From Cystobasidium ongulense (lineage: Eukaryota; Basidiomycota; Cystobasidiomycetes; Cystobasidiales; Cystobasidiaceae), in the NCBI GenBank assembly GCA_022835595.1, contig BQUP01000006.1:620001-684000 (forward strand): 64,000 nt of DNA, written 5' to 3'. This document shows positions 1-11,632 of this stretch, in pieces. Each line of letters begins with the position of its first letter. The first letter of the stretch is position 1. The notes beneath the pieces are model-generated. The model worked only from the letters and a program-made list of their open reading frames with translations. It did not search any database and was not told the origin of the DNA. A program made the translations under genes and the position numbers.

Positions 1-131
1 CGCAACCAGATCTGAACTTTTGCATACATAACAGATGCCGCAGGTGGCTGGCATATGATCCTTCACTCTAAGACGTTCACAGTAGGTAAATTACAGTTGA
101 GCGAGTCCACCTGATTCGCGCAAAAGCTCTA

Positions 132-713
132 TCATATCAACTGCTTCATAGTCTGTCTATCTTCTTTGAATGATAAGAAATCGTGTGCGAGGCCGATGTC
201 AACGTATCGATAGGATTGTATCTCTTCAGGTTGTATAGTCACCAGAGCGTCAGATGGAACCAGCGCTGCCCATATTGTCACAGTCTTGCGCTTGCCAGTC
301 CTAGGATTAGTAAACGTTGACTCGAAGTAATGCTTGTATGGATCGAAACAGTAGCTTCGTGATTTCTACACCCGTTTCTTCTGAGAGCGCTCCACTAGCA
401 GCAGGCTGTAGTATTCGCAAGGTCACTGTCAAGATCACAAGAGTCCGAAGGCACCTATTGCCAATAGGAACATTGACCACTAACCAAAGGATTGGCATCA
501 TCGGGCTCGGCGTGACCTTTCGGAAACCCACACTCTGAGGTCGATAAAATGTAGTAGTAGATTCCTGTCAGTAAAGAGGCGAAAATGCTGTGCATCAATC
601 CAGCCGCACTGCTGAACGACAAGCACTTCTATGTCGTTGTTGGCGTTGACGCGCCGAGGTATGATACCATAGGACCGCCGTTCATGGTCCTCTGGCGGGA
701 AGATTTCGTACAT
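132..713 (-). CDS. Nudix hydrolase, Ap4A-hydrolase-like, reading frame doubtful
   Basis: Pieces of a diadenosine-polyphosphate-type Nudix hydrolase lie on the minus strand. The ATG at 713 opens a first strand containing IEVLVVQQ. Around 505-530 one frame reads GFPKGHAEPDD, the first half of a Nudix box. Around 370-390 SEETGVE supplies the EExG half. A tail with KTVTIWAALVP runs to the stop at 132. These enzymes cleave dinucleoside polyphosphates such as Ap4A. The box looks altered: GAL stands where REL is expected, and the pieces lie in different frames. A GT-AG intron of 37 bases would restore the frame after EETG, but I find no good donor joining exon 1 to GFPKGH. It may be a decaying copy, a gene with unusual splicing, or carry a sequence error. 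The family call is fairly safe; the gene model is not. Confidence 0.55.
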
Positions 714-1343
714 GGCACCTGATAGCACTGCGGGACAGTAACGATTGTACAGAGAGCAACCTCGGAGGCATCTGCATCATCAATGGAGACCTTCTCAGTC
801 AGCAAAGAGTATCATACAGCAGCATAACGATGATCGAGCTTCTTTCATGGCGAAACTTGCTGCTTGCGTGTGCCTGTTTCTCGAGAGGTATGGCACGAGT
901 GTGTTGAGCTGCATAATCTATCCTGTACGATGGCATACAAGCAGTCCGACTTGCGCTCCATCTGCTCCCATGGTTGTCTGCAAGCCGGTCATGCCGATTA
1001 TGTTTACGCGTGCCTCAAGGCACGTGTTCAGGACAGGACAGCGGTGACAACAAGCTTTCTGCCGCATGACCACTGCTGCTGATGGACAGCTGTTGATGGG
1101 CAGCAAGCCACGAAATAACGAGATTGGGAAGTGAAAGCAAGAGACTCTCTGCCGCTGCACTTCCGGACGACTTTACGACACACTTTGGGCGAAAGCAGGC
1201 AGGCCTGAGCTGTGCTACCGGTGAACAGCGAGCAGCAGAGCACAAGCACAAGCACAAAAGCGATACTCTCACTTGGTGGTCAACTTCTAGACCACCTATC
1301 ATGCTGTAGACGGCACTTTCATTGGATCAAACTCACAGCCGCC
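714..1343. other. Divergent intergenic region, Nudix / Msb1-like
   Basis: About 630 bases between two divergently read genes. It must hold both promoters and 5' untranslated regions. I see no further coding exon, RNA gene or repeat. Short open frames on both strands lack homology or splice support. Confidence 0.5.
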
Positions 1344-4300
1344 ATGCACATCTTCGGACGCCGTCGCAAAGAGAGCTCGCAGGCTTCAAGCACGAGTTCG
1401 CCGACAAAGACTGCGATTTCCATCCTCTCGGCTTCGCTGCCACGCTCGTACAGGCAACAGAATAGCAGCAGCAATGGCCTTTCACCCGGTCAGAAGGGCA
1501 GTGAGACAGCTCTGCCTGCGACTCCATCACCCTCAGGGTCCAAGGCAACAGAGAAAGAGAACGCTGCTCCAGCTGGGAAACCCCGTGCGCACCTTGCAAC
1601 CGCTCCTGCTTCGGGCTATGGAGCATACCGTCATGCTGAGAACCCGTACATCAACGAGCTTGGACAGATACAGCATGCTCGCCCGTCGTCAGATGCCACC
1701 CAGCCCGCCTTCATGGTCAATTCAGGTGGCGCGGGTCAGCAGCATCACCATACCGTCAATGGCACAACAAAGCAAAGCCTTCCACCCATACCCAGGGATT
1801 CCAGCAGCAAATCAGACCTTCACCTCAAAGCTCTCCCTACTCTGAAGATTGCGAATCGAAGGATGTCAACTGGCAGTATACCTTCTATCGATGCCATGAT
1901 GTCGAATAATCAAGTTGCCGATACGGCAGAGTTACAGGTGCGTCGAGTGTGCAGAGTAACTTAAGAAAACGGATAGTGCTGATGTGAACCTCCTGACTGA
2001 CTCCTCTTAGCTATGCTATGGCTACTGGCCTATCGAAACCCAACTCGAGCTGAATCTTGTACAAATAGAAGAGATTGTTCGGCTATGCGGCCAGGAAATA
2101 CGTACAAGAGGTTCGTGAACACCTACCATTTGTCGACGACTGAGTTGTATGACCTGACCTTTTCCGATGGGCGTTTGTCAAAATACAGACATCGAAGCAC
2201 CTCTCCTCTTCTCGACCCAAGCACTCGATATATCCATGGAAGGTATATGCTCTCTCATTCGCTCATACCTATCAAATCGTGGTATGTGGAGGAAAGATCT
2301 ACGTTTCGCAAAGCCACACGACATGTGCGGCATGATAAAATGGGCTCTCGGAAGATACGTCAATCCTCAAGGTGGTCGTGGGTTCCTCGCCTGGGAAACA
2401 TACGAGAGGTGGAGATTTAGCGAGAGGGAGAACGTGAGCCTTGTCGATGTGTCTGTACTGTACTGGAAGTGAACAGTGGCTTACGACATACTACCCGACT
2501 TTCCTAGGCTTTCCTTCCTCGCTGTATCACCACACATCTACTACAACAACTGCCGACGTATTCCGCTGCTCTCATCACTACCCTCTTTTCACTAATGACA
2601 AGTGCTCTAGCCTACACGTGAGTAGTTGGCGTAAACTCCTGATTTCCACTAGAACCAAACAACTTACTGTCTTCTCACACAGCACGAAGAACGGCTGCAC
2701 AGTGCGAAAGCTCGCTACCCTCTTCAGCTCGTATATTTTTGGCTTACCTGACGACGGAACTTTCGAACACACATACACCGCTTTCAACCGTTTCTCGCAC
2801 GCTACCGAACATCTACTCCTGGCGTACATACGAGATCAGATCCATCAGCATCAAGCTGGCGGCGCAATCACTGCGCTACCTGTACGATTGTGCGATCTTG
2901 TCAAGGACTATGTTCAGAATTTGCCTGCGAATCTAAACAAGCCACCTCAGAATGCAGACTTGCAAGTCGTCGTGAGAGTTAGGAGACATGTCAGATGGTA
3001 CTCGAAGAATCTCATAGCTAGCGCTGGGTGAGCATTCAACAACTTGATCTGATATGAAACTGACTGCCCGAATCGCTAGGACCTGGGAAGTACCTCGCTC
3101 AAAGGCTTGGTCGCTGGTGGCTCCTGCTCCTCAAGCCAAGCTAGACGAAGACAACCAGCCTTTCCCCTTCGCATACTCGAGCAGATACAAACATTTGCTA
3201 AACATACGTAGTATTTCTGATGAAGAAGATGAAGAAGACATGCAGAAATTCTCATCTATGGTAGAGAAGGAATGGAAGTCCTTCATGCAGTCTGGCTTTG
3301 CGCCACCAGATAATGCAAAATTACGATTCGATCTCACAGGTGAATGCGCATTCACGCCCATCTCCCTTTGCCATATCTTACGATGCATTCCATCTTGCAG
3401 AAACTGATCGTGTCAACAGACGAAAGAGACACGAGACTATCGACTGGACTACCTTTGAGAACAGCGGTTTCAAGGGTAGAGAAAGCTTTCTCGATGCCGA
3501 TCTCGATTTCAATCCTGGTGTGAACGATCCCTTCAACAAAGATGATTTGCTATCAGAAGCGCGAGCCAAACTTATGGCGGAAAGAGCGCGAGACCTTGAA
3601 AAACGTTTGCCTCCTTTTAATTACGACATAACAGCTCGAGAGGAGAGGAGCATACAGATTGATAAACAGTTCCTGGAAGTCTACAGGTAAGATCGACACG
3701 GAAGTTTATGCGTGTATGTGCTCACCGAGCTGACTCTCCTCCTTGATATCGCAGCGACATACTCTGCTCCTCTGGCTGGACGCGGGAGGAAGTGAAGGAG
3801 TCCAGCTGGGCGTTGATAAAATTCAAGACCAGACCAAGATCTCAAGAACAATCCATCTTAGCTGGCACAGATGGCCGGACCGAAGAGACGTGGTTCCTTG
3901 TTGAAGAGCTTGTCCCCAAGGCTTATCGCGAATCTTTACTCGAGCAAGCTCAAACAAAGCCAAAATCATCCAGACGTATTTCATTCCTTCGTCCCGTTCG
4001 CAAGAAGCAGTCCAAGCAATCTACACCTGCACCTGCAGTGCCTGACACATCAAAATCTCTTGGATTCTTCAATCGCTCGAGTGATACTGTGAATAGGAAC
4101 GCCAAGCCTGCTCTGGCACAATTCCGCCAATCATCATCGGTACCGCCTAGAAGGGGCAGCCCGAACTTAAAGACTCCTGACGAATCAGTCTTCGTGGGAG
4201 GACCTACAAAAGTCATAAAGGCCTCAAAACCTATTCTGTCACCTGGAATTTCGAAGATTTCGTTGATTGATGAAGACATTGTGGAGGCTCTCGATGCACC

Positions 4301-5387
4301 TCCTATTGTAGTCGAAACAAGCGAGGGTCTCCGCAGTCCGGAAGGAGCACAGAAAGGCCATGCAGGCTTAGGCTACAACAAGCCTAGTTCCGGTACCGGC
4401 TTTTTCGACATGGTTAGGAAGACAACTAGGAGAACCAACCATCGCAGCTTATCTAGTCAAGCCGAGTCCTCTTATACCGCAAAAGAATTGCGAGCGCCTG
4501 ACAGTCCAGCCTCGACCATTGTGCCAATTTCACCAGGTTTCAATTTGGCCGAGCACGGTGTGAATGGACCAGGCCGTCCGATTGACAATCCCAATGTATG
4601 TCTGCATGTATTCAATACACTGATCGAAGAAGTGTAAACTGATGGGTGCTACGATCTGCCAATCTTTAGGACTGGATGGATCGCATGGATCGCATGTCAA
4701 AAGCTCGCACGGATCAGAGTCCACAGCGATATGTACGAAGCGGCCCCTCGTTTGCCGGAACGTCACGAAGTATCGAGACTCGCGTGACTAGCGGTCACAG
4801 TGATACAAGCAGTAATAGCATTCCCTCTAAGCGGGATGATGACGTTCAGCAGCATGAGCAAGTGCCATCTGATGCAATGACCGAAGGTCGGGACAGCGCG
4901 TCCATATATGGTCGCGACCTACCGGCTCCACCTGTCATTGTCATAGAACCTCAAGAACGCCCTTTCTCCTCGGCTACTCGTGATGCCGAGGAACTAGTCG
5001 CGGCATACAGTAATCGCGACGGAGATAGCAGTATTCAGCGTGCAGGGGAAGATGCGTATGATGGCCTGGCAGATGACGAGGAGACAAGCGATGGTCATCA
5101 AGATGGAGATATGACGCGTGATTCAATATTGTCCGGTTCGCGAGACTTACCATTGCCTACACCTCCTGTCAAGGGTTTGACAGTCACGCCGCCCAAAGCA
5201 CGAGATGATGGAGATCCTACACCTGCGACCATGGTAGACCTTTGCGCAGTGTCTCGCCAGATCCGCGAGAAGAGCGACGCGTATCAAAGCCGTTACCATC
5301 ACCGTAAGTCTTCACGTCCTGCAAGTGGCGTACACAACCTATGGCTGACACTTGTACATCACAGGCATGAGGTTCAAGAGCGATTAA
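1344..5387 (+). CDS. Msb1/Mug8-domain (RhoGAP-like) morphogenesis protein
   Basis: Ten exons splice in frame into about 1,145 residues: 1344-1937, 2011-2110, 2189-2433, 2508-2617, 2683-3027, 3080-3339, 3401-3686, 3755-4595, 4670-5303 and 5365-5387. The domain core reads LLFSTQALDIS, then SLIRSYL, then FLAWETYERW, then SYIFGLPDD and FSHATEHLLLAYIRDQ, and later GWTREEVKESSWALIKF and ETWFLVEELVP. This is the order seen in fungal Msb1/Mug8 proteins, which act with Rho/Cdc42 GTPases in bud-site and tip polarity. The N-terminal 200 residues and the last 500 are Ser/Pro-rich and disordered. The tail contains a short DRMDRM duplication at 4676-4693. The protein ends seven residues after the last splice site; a frame one base away stays open to 5461, so the final exon is the least certain part. 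An Arg/Lys-rich start (FGRRRKE) follows the ATG. Confidence 0.82.
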
Positions 5388-5691
5388 AAAGCCCTATCGT
5401 TCCTGTTAATGGGACCGGCAGAGTTGGCAACCTTGCTAAACGATTCGGGACGGCAGGCTAGCCTTTCATTGGATGTAACCTTTCATCTTAACCTGCCCCT
5501 GCCCAATTATTTGCTGTATCAGGGATCCCGAATCGTATACCGCGATCGCCATAGTATGGAAGGAAGAAATGCAGTATTGCAGTCTCGCAGTTCAAGAATT
5601 ATACGTCGTTGTAACATAGACCCGTTGATTTATACCTTCTACAATCCTGAATGTATCAAATTAAGAATCTTATGCTACCTGCCTTTACTAC
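5388..5691. other. Convergent 3' intergenic region
   Basis: About 300 bases between the 3' ends of the Msb1-like gene and the second Nudix gene. It is moderately AT-rich, as expected for facing 3' untranslated regions. No other feature is visible. Confidence 0.4.
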
Positions 5692-6397
5692 CTATGCTGA
5701 CGAAGTGCGCGTCTTGATAAGCTGCTCAAGCGTCTCCATGTTCGTCGGGAGATGGACCAGCGCTTTTGCCACTTCCACCTTCCAGCTCGTCAGGTCGCTA
5801 ACCTCCGTAGCGCTGCACCATTGTCGCTCCCGCTCGTGACGCTCGGGCCAATCTTTGCTCAAACTGGTGACTAAGACCAAGAAGAAGTGGTAGACTGCGC
5901 GCGGTGTGAGGTCTGTTGCAGGCGCATGTTTTGCGGGTCGGTGATCCTCGAGAGGTGACCCGAGCGATTGCAGAGCGATTCCACGGAAGCCAGCTGCAAG
6001 CATCAGAATATTAGTAATGTTCAGGCAAATTCGTAGGCGATTTCTGTCAGCTTCTTACCCTCTTCCTGTACGCCGAGCAGTGTTGCACGCAGTATTTTTG
6101 AGAAGTCGTTACATCAGTGGCGGGTTATTGTAGGACAGCATGATCTCTACTGACCCAGCCTTCTCGCACAGCTGCGGACTCTGCATCCTCATCCTTCTCT
6201 ATGCCACCTTTCGAGAACAAGAACCTCTTCGGATGCTTCCTGCTCGTGCACAGGAGAAAGAGCGGGCTCTTTGCTTTCGGATCGCTTGCCGTCGAAGCCA
6301 GCTGTTGAGGTATGTCGAGAGCAGCCAGCTCAACCGGAGACAGCAGCCAGGGCAGTACTATCGGCACCGAGACTGCAACCTCGCGTGGCTTCTTCAT
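5692..6397 (-). CDS. Nudix hydrolase, diphosphoinositol-polyphosphate phosphohydrolase type
   Basis: Three exons, 6397-6155, 6065-6059 and 5993-5692, encode 183 residues. The Nudix box reads GGIEKDEDAES then AAVREGWEEAG, matching G-x5-E-x7-REUxEExG exactly, and the preceding FLFSKGG is the usual lead-in. The box style is that of DIPP/Aps1/Ddp1 enzymes, which remove the beta-phosphate of inositol pyrophosphates and hydrolyse Ap5A/Ap6A or polyphosphate. The middle exon is only seven bases long and codes the EE of the catalytic box, so correct splicing decides activity. The ATG at 6397 is chosen because REVAVSVPIVLP follows at once, the normal N-terminus of the fold. The C-terminal half is helical and ends KTRTSSA. 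It is read in the same direction as ARH1, 144 bases downstream of its stop. Confidence 0.85.
6059..6065 (-). other. 7-base micro-exon inside the Nudix box
   Basis: On the minus strand the bases GAAGAGG are preceded by an acceptor (GTACAG) and followed by a donor (GTAAGA). Including them turns REGW into REGWEEAG in frame with both neighbours; skipping them breaks the frame. The flanking introns are 89 bases (6066-6154) and 65 bases (5994-6058). Confidence 0.85.
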
Positions 6398-6541
6398 TGA
6401 CCTGCAGTCACAATCAGGGCGAAGAGCGAGGTGCAAAGACAACAAGCTTGGGCAACCGAAAGCCGCAGAGGCCAGAATAGAACGGTCGATCACGTGTTCA
6501 CGACATCGAGGCTAACAGGCACTGCGTAAATCTATTGAGGC

Positions 6542-8470
6542 CTATTGAGCTACATGTAGCATGTCTTCTATTCGGACAAACTTCTCCCGTTCCTTGCCTA
6601 ATAATGCTCCGCGCCGCCTTTCCTCTGCATCTATGGCCTTCCAATCGCTCCAGTTGATGATTTGCTTGTTACCGAAGCCTGCGTCTTGTAAAGATGGCAG
6701 AGGCGGCAACTCATCTTTGCCCTCTACAGAGCTAGCGTCGCTCATAATCGTCTCGGCAGCGGTGAAGGCGTCATACATCGTTGTGGCTATCACCCCGTTG
6801 GGTCCGCGGGCTAACCAGCCGGAGACGTATAGACCAGGCAGCTGCAGCATAATACTTTAGAAAAGGCGTTTCACGGGAAGGAGGCGTTTCCTTACAGGGT
6901 TATGATGCTCATCGTGAACCCGACCATCTAGGTTTCGTACGACGCCCCTGCGATTGTCGAAAGGTAGTCCTTCGATACCGCCGGAGCGATAGCCTACACT
7001 TTTGAGCAGCAGGTCCGTTGGCTGAGATACGGTCTGACCAGTTCCGCGTGCAGTGTAAGATGTTGGATCTACCATTTCGTTCGAGGGTACGACGACATTG
7101 GAAGCTGGTACCAGATCATTTTGCTCAAATGTCACAGACTTGACAGGTCCGGAGCTACCATCGCCTCTCGACCCTTCAATCGCGACAGGTGATTTGCAGA
7201 AGCTCAAGGACCACGTCTTGTTATTCGACTTCGTCATGCTGGAACTATCTTTTGCCTTCTGCATAAGTTGTAAGAGACGCTTCTTCATTCGAGCGCTTTC
7301 AGTCTTGCCGCCTTGCGAAGTGAACGTGTCCAGGGTAAGAGCAGCATCCTCGACAGCTTCGATATCGTCACTTGACATCACAAACTGGGCGTGTTTCGGA
7401 TCCAGATTCACAAGTTCGCGCAACTCCTTCGTTGTGCCGGCGAATTGTAAAGGGCCGCGCCGCCCGACTACGTCAACGTGTTGTATCGAGCTGCGCGACA
7501 AAGCTTCGAGCACGGATTCCGGTGTATCTGTCTGCTTGAGTCGGTCAATAGTAGGAGGCTCTCTGCCTGACAGCAATATACGGGCGCAGTCCAAGGCTAC
7601 ATTGCCTTGCCCGATAATGGTAGCTGCCGAAAGGGAATCGAGGCCCACTTGTTTGCCTTGCTCGTGGAATGGTGAATGTGGGTGTCCGTTGTACCAATGC
7701 ACGAATGATCTTGCTGACAGGGTGTGTAGTAAATTCGGCGCATCGTCGTTGCGAACTCCAGGACCCAACGAGCGATCGTAGGACGCGCCATAAGTGAACA
7801 GGATAGCATGATAGTAAGGTCTCAAAAAGGAGAGTGGTATCGATAGCGGATGGTCAATTGAGCCGCGTATAGCCCCAGTCGCGTATTCGTTTGATTCCAA
7901 AGGCTTTCCTATCCGCACGTTCCCAAAGTATCGGAAGCGTCTGTCTTCTGCCATTTCTTCAAATTTGTGTATACAGTTCTATGACAGGCCAGAACGGGTG
8001 CGTCAGTATGAGGTCCTTGCCTCGAGGAGCAGCTGTACTAGCAACCCTGTGGACAGCAGGACATCGGCTTCGCCACCTCCGTGACTCACCTTGACTTCAG
8101 GATGGTCTGGGGCGACACCGTACCTCACTAGACCAAAAGGCACAGGCAGCTCTTCATACATGTCTATCTGTGCATTCTCGGAGCCTTCCGAGCTAAGTAC
8201 ACGTGATGCGGCGTAGAAGCCAGCTGGCCCCGAGCCCACGACTGCCATCCGGAACTTGCGCCCATTCAGACTTGGGTTGGGAGTAGATGGCTGCGTTGTA
8301 GCTTGAGGAGGGCTGCGACTGGTGCTAGTCTGTTTGTGTGCTGCGTTGCTTGCGAAAGATGCTTCGTGCAGCGATGATCTTGTTCGCAAGCGTGAAGTCC
8401 GAGCAGTCCCACAAATACAGCGGCAACTGCACAGAAGCGACGTTGCTTGTGACTGCAGTCTGCGATTCAT
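6542..8470 (-). CDS. ARH1: NADPH:adrenodoxin (ferredoxin) oxidoreductase, mitochondrial
   Basis: Exons 8470-8090, 7978-6896 and 6841-6542 join in frame to 587 residues. The first 80 residues are rich in Arg, Ser and Gln, as in a mitochondrial presequence. Then [12 protein letters not shown] gives the FAD GxGxxG site, followed by [18 protein letters not shown], a hallmark of adrenodoxin reductases. [16 protein letters not shown] is the NADPH-binding glycine motif, and [16 protein letters not shown] near the C-terminus is the conserved FAD contact. The enzyme passes electrons from NADPH to mitochondrial ferredoxin for iron-sulfur cluster and heme A synthesis. An inserted linker near residues 340-400 is Ser/Lys-rich and makes the protein longer than the yeast enzyme. 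It shares a 282-base divergent upstream region with the PPR gene. Confidence 0.95.
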
Positions 8471-8752
8471 ACCGACTAGTTGGTCAATAGGCAGGTGCCG
8501 TGCTGCATAAACTATCTCAAGTCTTCGGCGCCTCTTCTTTGTCGTCTGCCAACCTGAAGCGCTCCATTTGGCGCTGTCTTTTTTGACTTGCAGCCAACTC
8601 GAGCAGAACTTCCATCCAAAGTGCCAGCCAGACTACTAGGCACACGCATGCTGTAAGCACCTGTCATGGATTACCTTGGAGGCCAGAGCTGACCAGAAAG
8701 CAACTTTCGGCCTTGTCAGTCCGAACCGCTGCGTCTTTCGTTCCAGTAGAGG

Positions 8753-11632
8753 ATGATCGCTTTCCAATGGCGACCACCATGGAAAGAGCTCGTAGCAGCC
8801 ACCTGCAAGCATAGCCGCTCCATCATCAAAGGCAAAGCACCCGAGAACTGCATTTGCCTGCAACTCCCTGCTCGCAGCGCGTCGAGCTGGACTCAGGTAG
8901 CTTTTGCAGCAGGTGGCGGCGCAGACGCTTCGACATCGACATCGGTAACAACTGCGCCAGACGTCGATTTTCTGTTCTTCTACCCTTCTTTCCACTTCGA
9001 CATTCCACGATCCAAGAACCGGCACCTCAAGCATGTCAGACGTGCGCTACGTACATTTGGCCTCTCGCGAAGTATGCTACCGAGCACTTCGAATTCACAT
9101 CAAAGATTTTCAGAACCGAAGCTCCCTCCCTACCGTCACGTTTCTCATAGCTCAACAGTATTATCCAGTATACCCAGTGTGGACGAGCTCGCTCGTGAGA
9201 CACCGCCTGCCCTCAATACCGTACCGTATCGCAAGAATCGCCTGCGTAAAGATGATCGAGCTGAACAGGATCCGTCAATTGACCAGCCATACTATCCGCA
9301 AAACGTGGTCCAGCCGCGTGATCCAGCACTCAACACAGACGAAGGGCCACTTTTGCCAAGCCTGGTCAATACCAGGCGCCCGAAGGACATGCCGAACAGA
9401 CCAGAGTTGACCTTTCGTCAGCTTCTCGACAGAGTCTCCCAGATAGTTTCAAGCGGCGGAGCGCTAAAACGAGTGCGTTGGCGTCTCTATGCCTTACTTC
9501 GTCTCACGGACCGCTACTTTCCATACCTGGATGTGGACGAGAAAGCCTTGCGGTTGAAAGTACTTGAAGTGTGCAGATACCATATGTCCACCAATGACAT
9601 TCCAAGCATCGAAGGGATTGTACACCGCACAGAAATACTCAAAAGAAACCATTACCAGCTCTCAACAAACTTCCAAATATACTACTCACTCCTGATAGCC
9701 TATTGCCGTGCTCTGCGCGCCAAGGATGCGCGTACATTATTAGCAAAGCTGCGTCGTTACAATATCCGGCCGGATTCGCACAGCTATCTCGCTCTGGTTA
9801 CAATGTACGCGCACCTCAAGGATCCAGAAAATGCTCAAAACATGCTCGAAGCCATGGATCGGGATAATATACCTGTTACGCAACAGGTTTATGCGAGTCT
9901 CATGAACGCCTACGTGGAAGCGGGTTTCTGGGACGATGCAATACAAGTGTTCGAATTTCTAGACTCGCATGCAGAGAATCATGCTCTCAAACCGGATACA
10001 TACACATGCACCACCCTCATGAAGTGCTATGTCTTGATGGGAGCGCCGCTAGACGAGGTCATGCATATCTTCAACCTTATGCAGAGTCGTGGCCTTGAAC
10101 CCCGCAAGAAGACGTACGCCCTCGTCCTCCATGCAGCTTGCGATGCTGGCGCTCTGGATTTCGCAGAAGAAGTTTTCGCAAGATTAGACGAAGAAGTCGG
10201 CAGAAAGAATTTGAACGTCGTCGCTTTCACAATCATGATTCGTGGCATGCTTCGTGCTGGAAAGCAGGACGTTGCCAACGAATACTATCAGGAGATGCGG
10301 CGCCGCGGCATCGAGCCTACATCGGTAACCTGGTCTGTGCTAATGCAAGCCTACGCCAACGCTGGAAAGCCAGAAGATAATGCCATGCTCGCGGATTTAT
10401 TAAATCAGTTCCTCGAGTCTCATATCGATAAACGAACTGGCCGCCTACGTCCCAGGAAATATCAGGAGGATCGGAGCGTTACCAGAGGAACTGCCTCGGA
10501 AAATGTGTATGGCCCCGTTATATCAGCTCTGGCCAAAGGCGCACATATACCCCAGGCTTCCAAACCAGGCTCAAATCTAAAGGGAGAAAACGTCAGTTCC
10601 GCACAAGCAGCTGTTGACATGTTCAGTCAGATGTTGAGTCACCCAGGAAGTAAACCCTCTCTCCATCTATATACAGCTTTGCTTGATGCCTATAGGCGGA
10701 TAGATAACGTGGAAGGAGTACGGCAATTGTGGCCGCATATTGTGGCTTATGCCCGAGAACTGGCAGAGGAGACGTCTGTCCTGTCTGAGGACGACCAAGC
10801 AATTGGAGAGGCTATCCATCCGAGCCGGCGGAACATACTCTGCCTGCCGCTCTCAATCTACATCGAATCCATGTCAAGCCAGCACCATCATGGAGAGGTT
10901 GCCGAGGCATGGCAACAACTTCAAGAGCTTGGTTTCGGTTTCGACGTTGGTAACTGGAACCACCTGGTGGCTGCGTTCATTCGAGCTGGCGAGTTGGACC
11001 GTGCTTTCTGGATCGCGGAACAGTTGCTGAAAGGTGGAGATACCCCCGAAAGCAAGACCAAGGCGGATAGTGAGAGTCAGTCTGGATCGCAAGGCAATAT
11101 ATCGACTCTCGAGCCCGGCGTACCTACCGCTAAAAGTGACATCGAGGCAGACAAAGCAGAGACACCCATGCGGCCTCCCAACAGGACTTGGCAATTCCAC
11201 CAGCATCAGAAGTTGCGGGTACACGCTCAGCAATCAAATTTGATGCTTTCTGAGCCAGTCTCTCGGCAGCAGGTGACACATACCGTATCCGACAATGCTC
11301 CACCTCAATCGGAAGTGCGGCCCTCCTTCGATACGCCTACAGCAGCCGCGGACACACTCAACGATATGACTAGATCCTTTCCCACGCTGCGCCGAGAGCA
11401 TCATGCTCAAGCCTGGACCCTCTTTGCTTCTACCTTACGCATGCTTGAGGATGCCTTGCGGCGAGAGTCGGCAGGAGGCTCTCCACAGAGAGAACACAGC
11501 CAGAAGGATGATAGTCAAGCGCTAGACGATTCGCAACCAAGTCGAGCGGAGCAATTTCCGCGTACGCTGAAGGCGATTGTGAGATATCGAGCCAAAATGC
11601 ACCTGCCAGGCGAGCGAATGCCCATACGATGA
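8753..11632 (+). CDS. Pentatricopeptide repeat (PPR) protein, probably mitochondrial
   Basis: A single exon of 959 codons starting at the ATG at 8753. Roughly residues 290-620 carry PPR motifs about 35 residues long, for example SYLALVTMYAHLKDPENAQN, VYASLMNAYVEAGFWDDAI, TYALVLHAACDAGALDFAEE and TWSVLMQAYANAGKPEDNAM. PPR proteins bind organelle RNA in a sequence-specific way and guide processing, stability or translation. The first 120 residues are Arg/Ser-rich with few acidic residues, which fits mitochondrial import. A second group of repeats, LHLYTALLDAYRR and WNHLVAAFIRAGELDRAF, lies near 640-760. The C-terminal 200 residues are disordered and Gln/Ser-rich. I cannot assign a specific yeast counterpart. 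It is the only large intronless gene in the window. Confidence 0.9.
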   Translation: MIAFQWRPPWKELVAATCKHSRSIIKGKAPENCICLQLPARSASSWTQVAFAAGGGADASTSTSVTTAPDVDFLFFYPSFHFDIPRSKNRHLKHVRRALRTFGLSRSMLPSTSNSHQRFSEPKLPPYRHVSHSSTVLSSIPSVDELARETPPALNTVPYRKNRLRKDDRAEQDPSIDQPYYPQNVVQPRDPALNTDEGPLLPSLVNTRRPKDMPNRPELTFRQLLDRVSQIVSSGGALKRVRWRLYALLRLTDRYFPYLDVDEKALRLKVLEVCRYHMSTNDIPSIEGIVHRTEILKRNHYQLSTNFQIYYSLLIAYCRALRAKDARTLLAKLRRYNIRPDSHSYLALVTMYAHLKDPENAQNMLEAMDRDNIPVTQQVYASLMNAYVEAGFWDDAIQVFEFLDSHAENHALKPDTYTCTTLMKCYVLMGAPLDEVMHIFNLMQSRGLEPRKKTYALVLHAACDAGALDFAEEVFARLDEEVGRKNLNVVAFTIMIRGMLRAGKQDVANEYYQEMRRRGIEPTSVTWSVLMQAYANAGKPEDNAMLADLLNQFLESHIDKRTGRLRPRKYQEDRSVTRGTASENVYGPVISALAKGAHIPQASKPGSNLKGENVSSAQAAVDMFSQMLSHPGSKPSLHLYTALLDAYRRIDNVEGVRQLWPHIVAYARELAEETSVLSEDDQAIGEAIHPSRRNILCLPLSIYIESMSSQHHHGEVAEAWQQLQELGFGFDVGNWNHLVAAFIRAGELDRAFWIAEQLLKGGDTPESKTKADSESQSGSQGNISTLEPGVPTAKSDIEADKAETPMRPPNRTWQFHQHQKLRVHAQQSNLMLSEPVSRQQVTHTVSDNAPPQSEVRPSFDTPTAAADTLNDMTRSFPTLRREHHAQAWTLFASTLRMLEDALRRESAGGSPQREHSQKDDSQALDDSQPSRAEQFPRTLKAIVRYRAKMHLPGERMPIR

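Noticed and set aside
7098-7781. 227-codon plus-strand open frame inside ARH1
   Set aside because: It is antisense to a well-conserved exon and has no domain; codon structure of ARH1 explains it.
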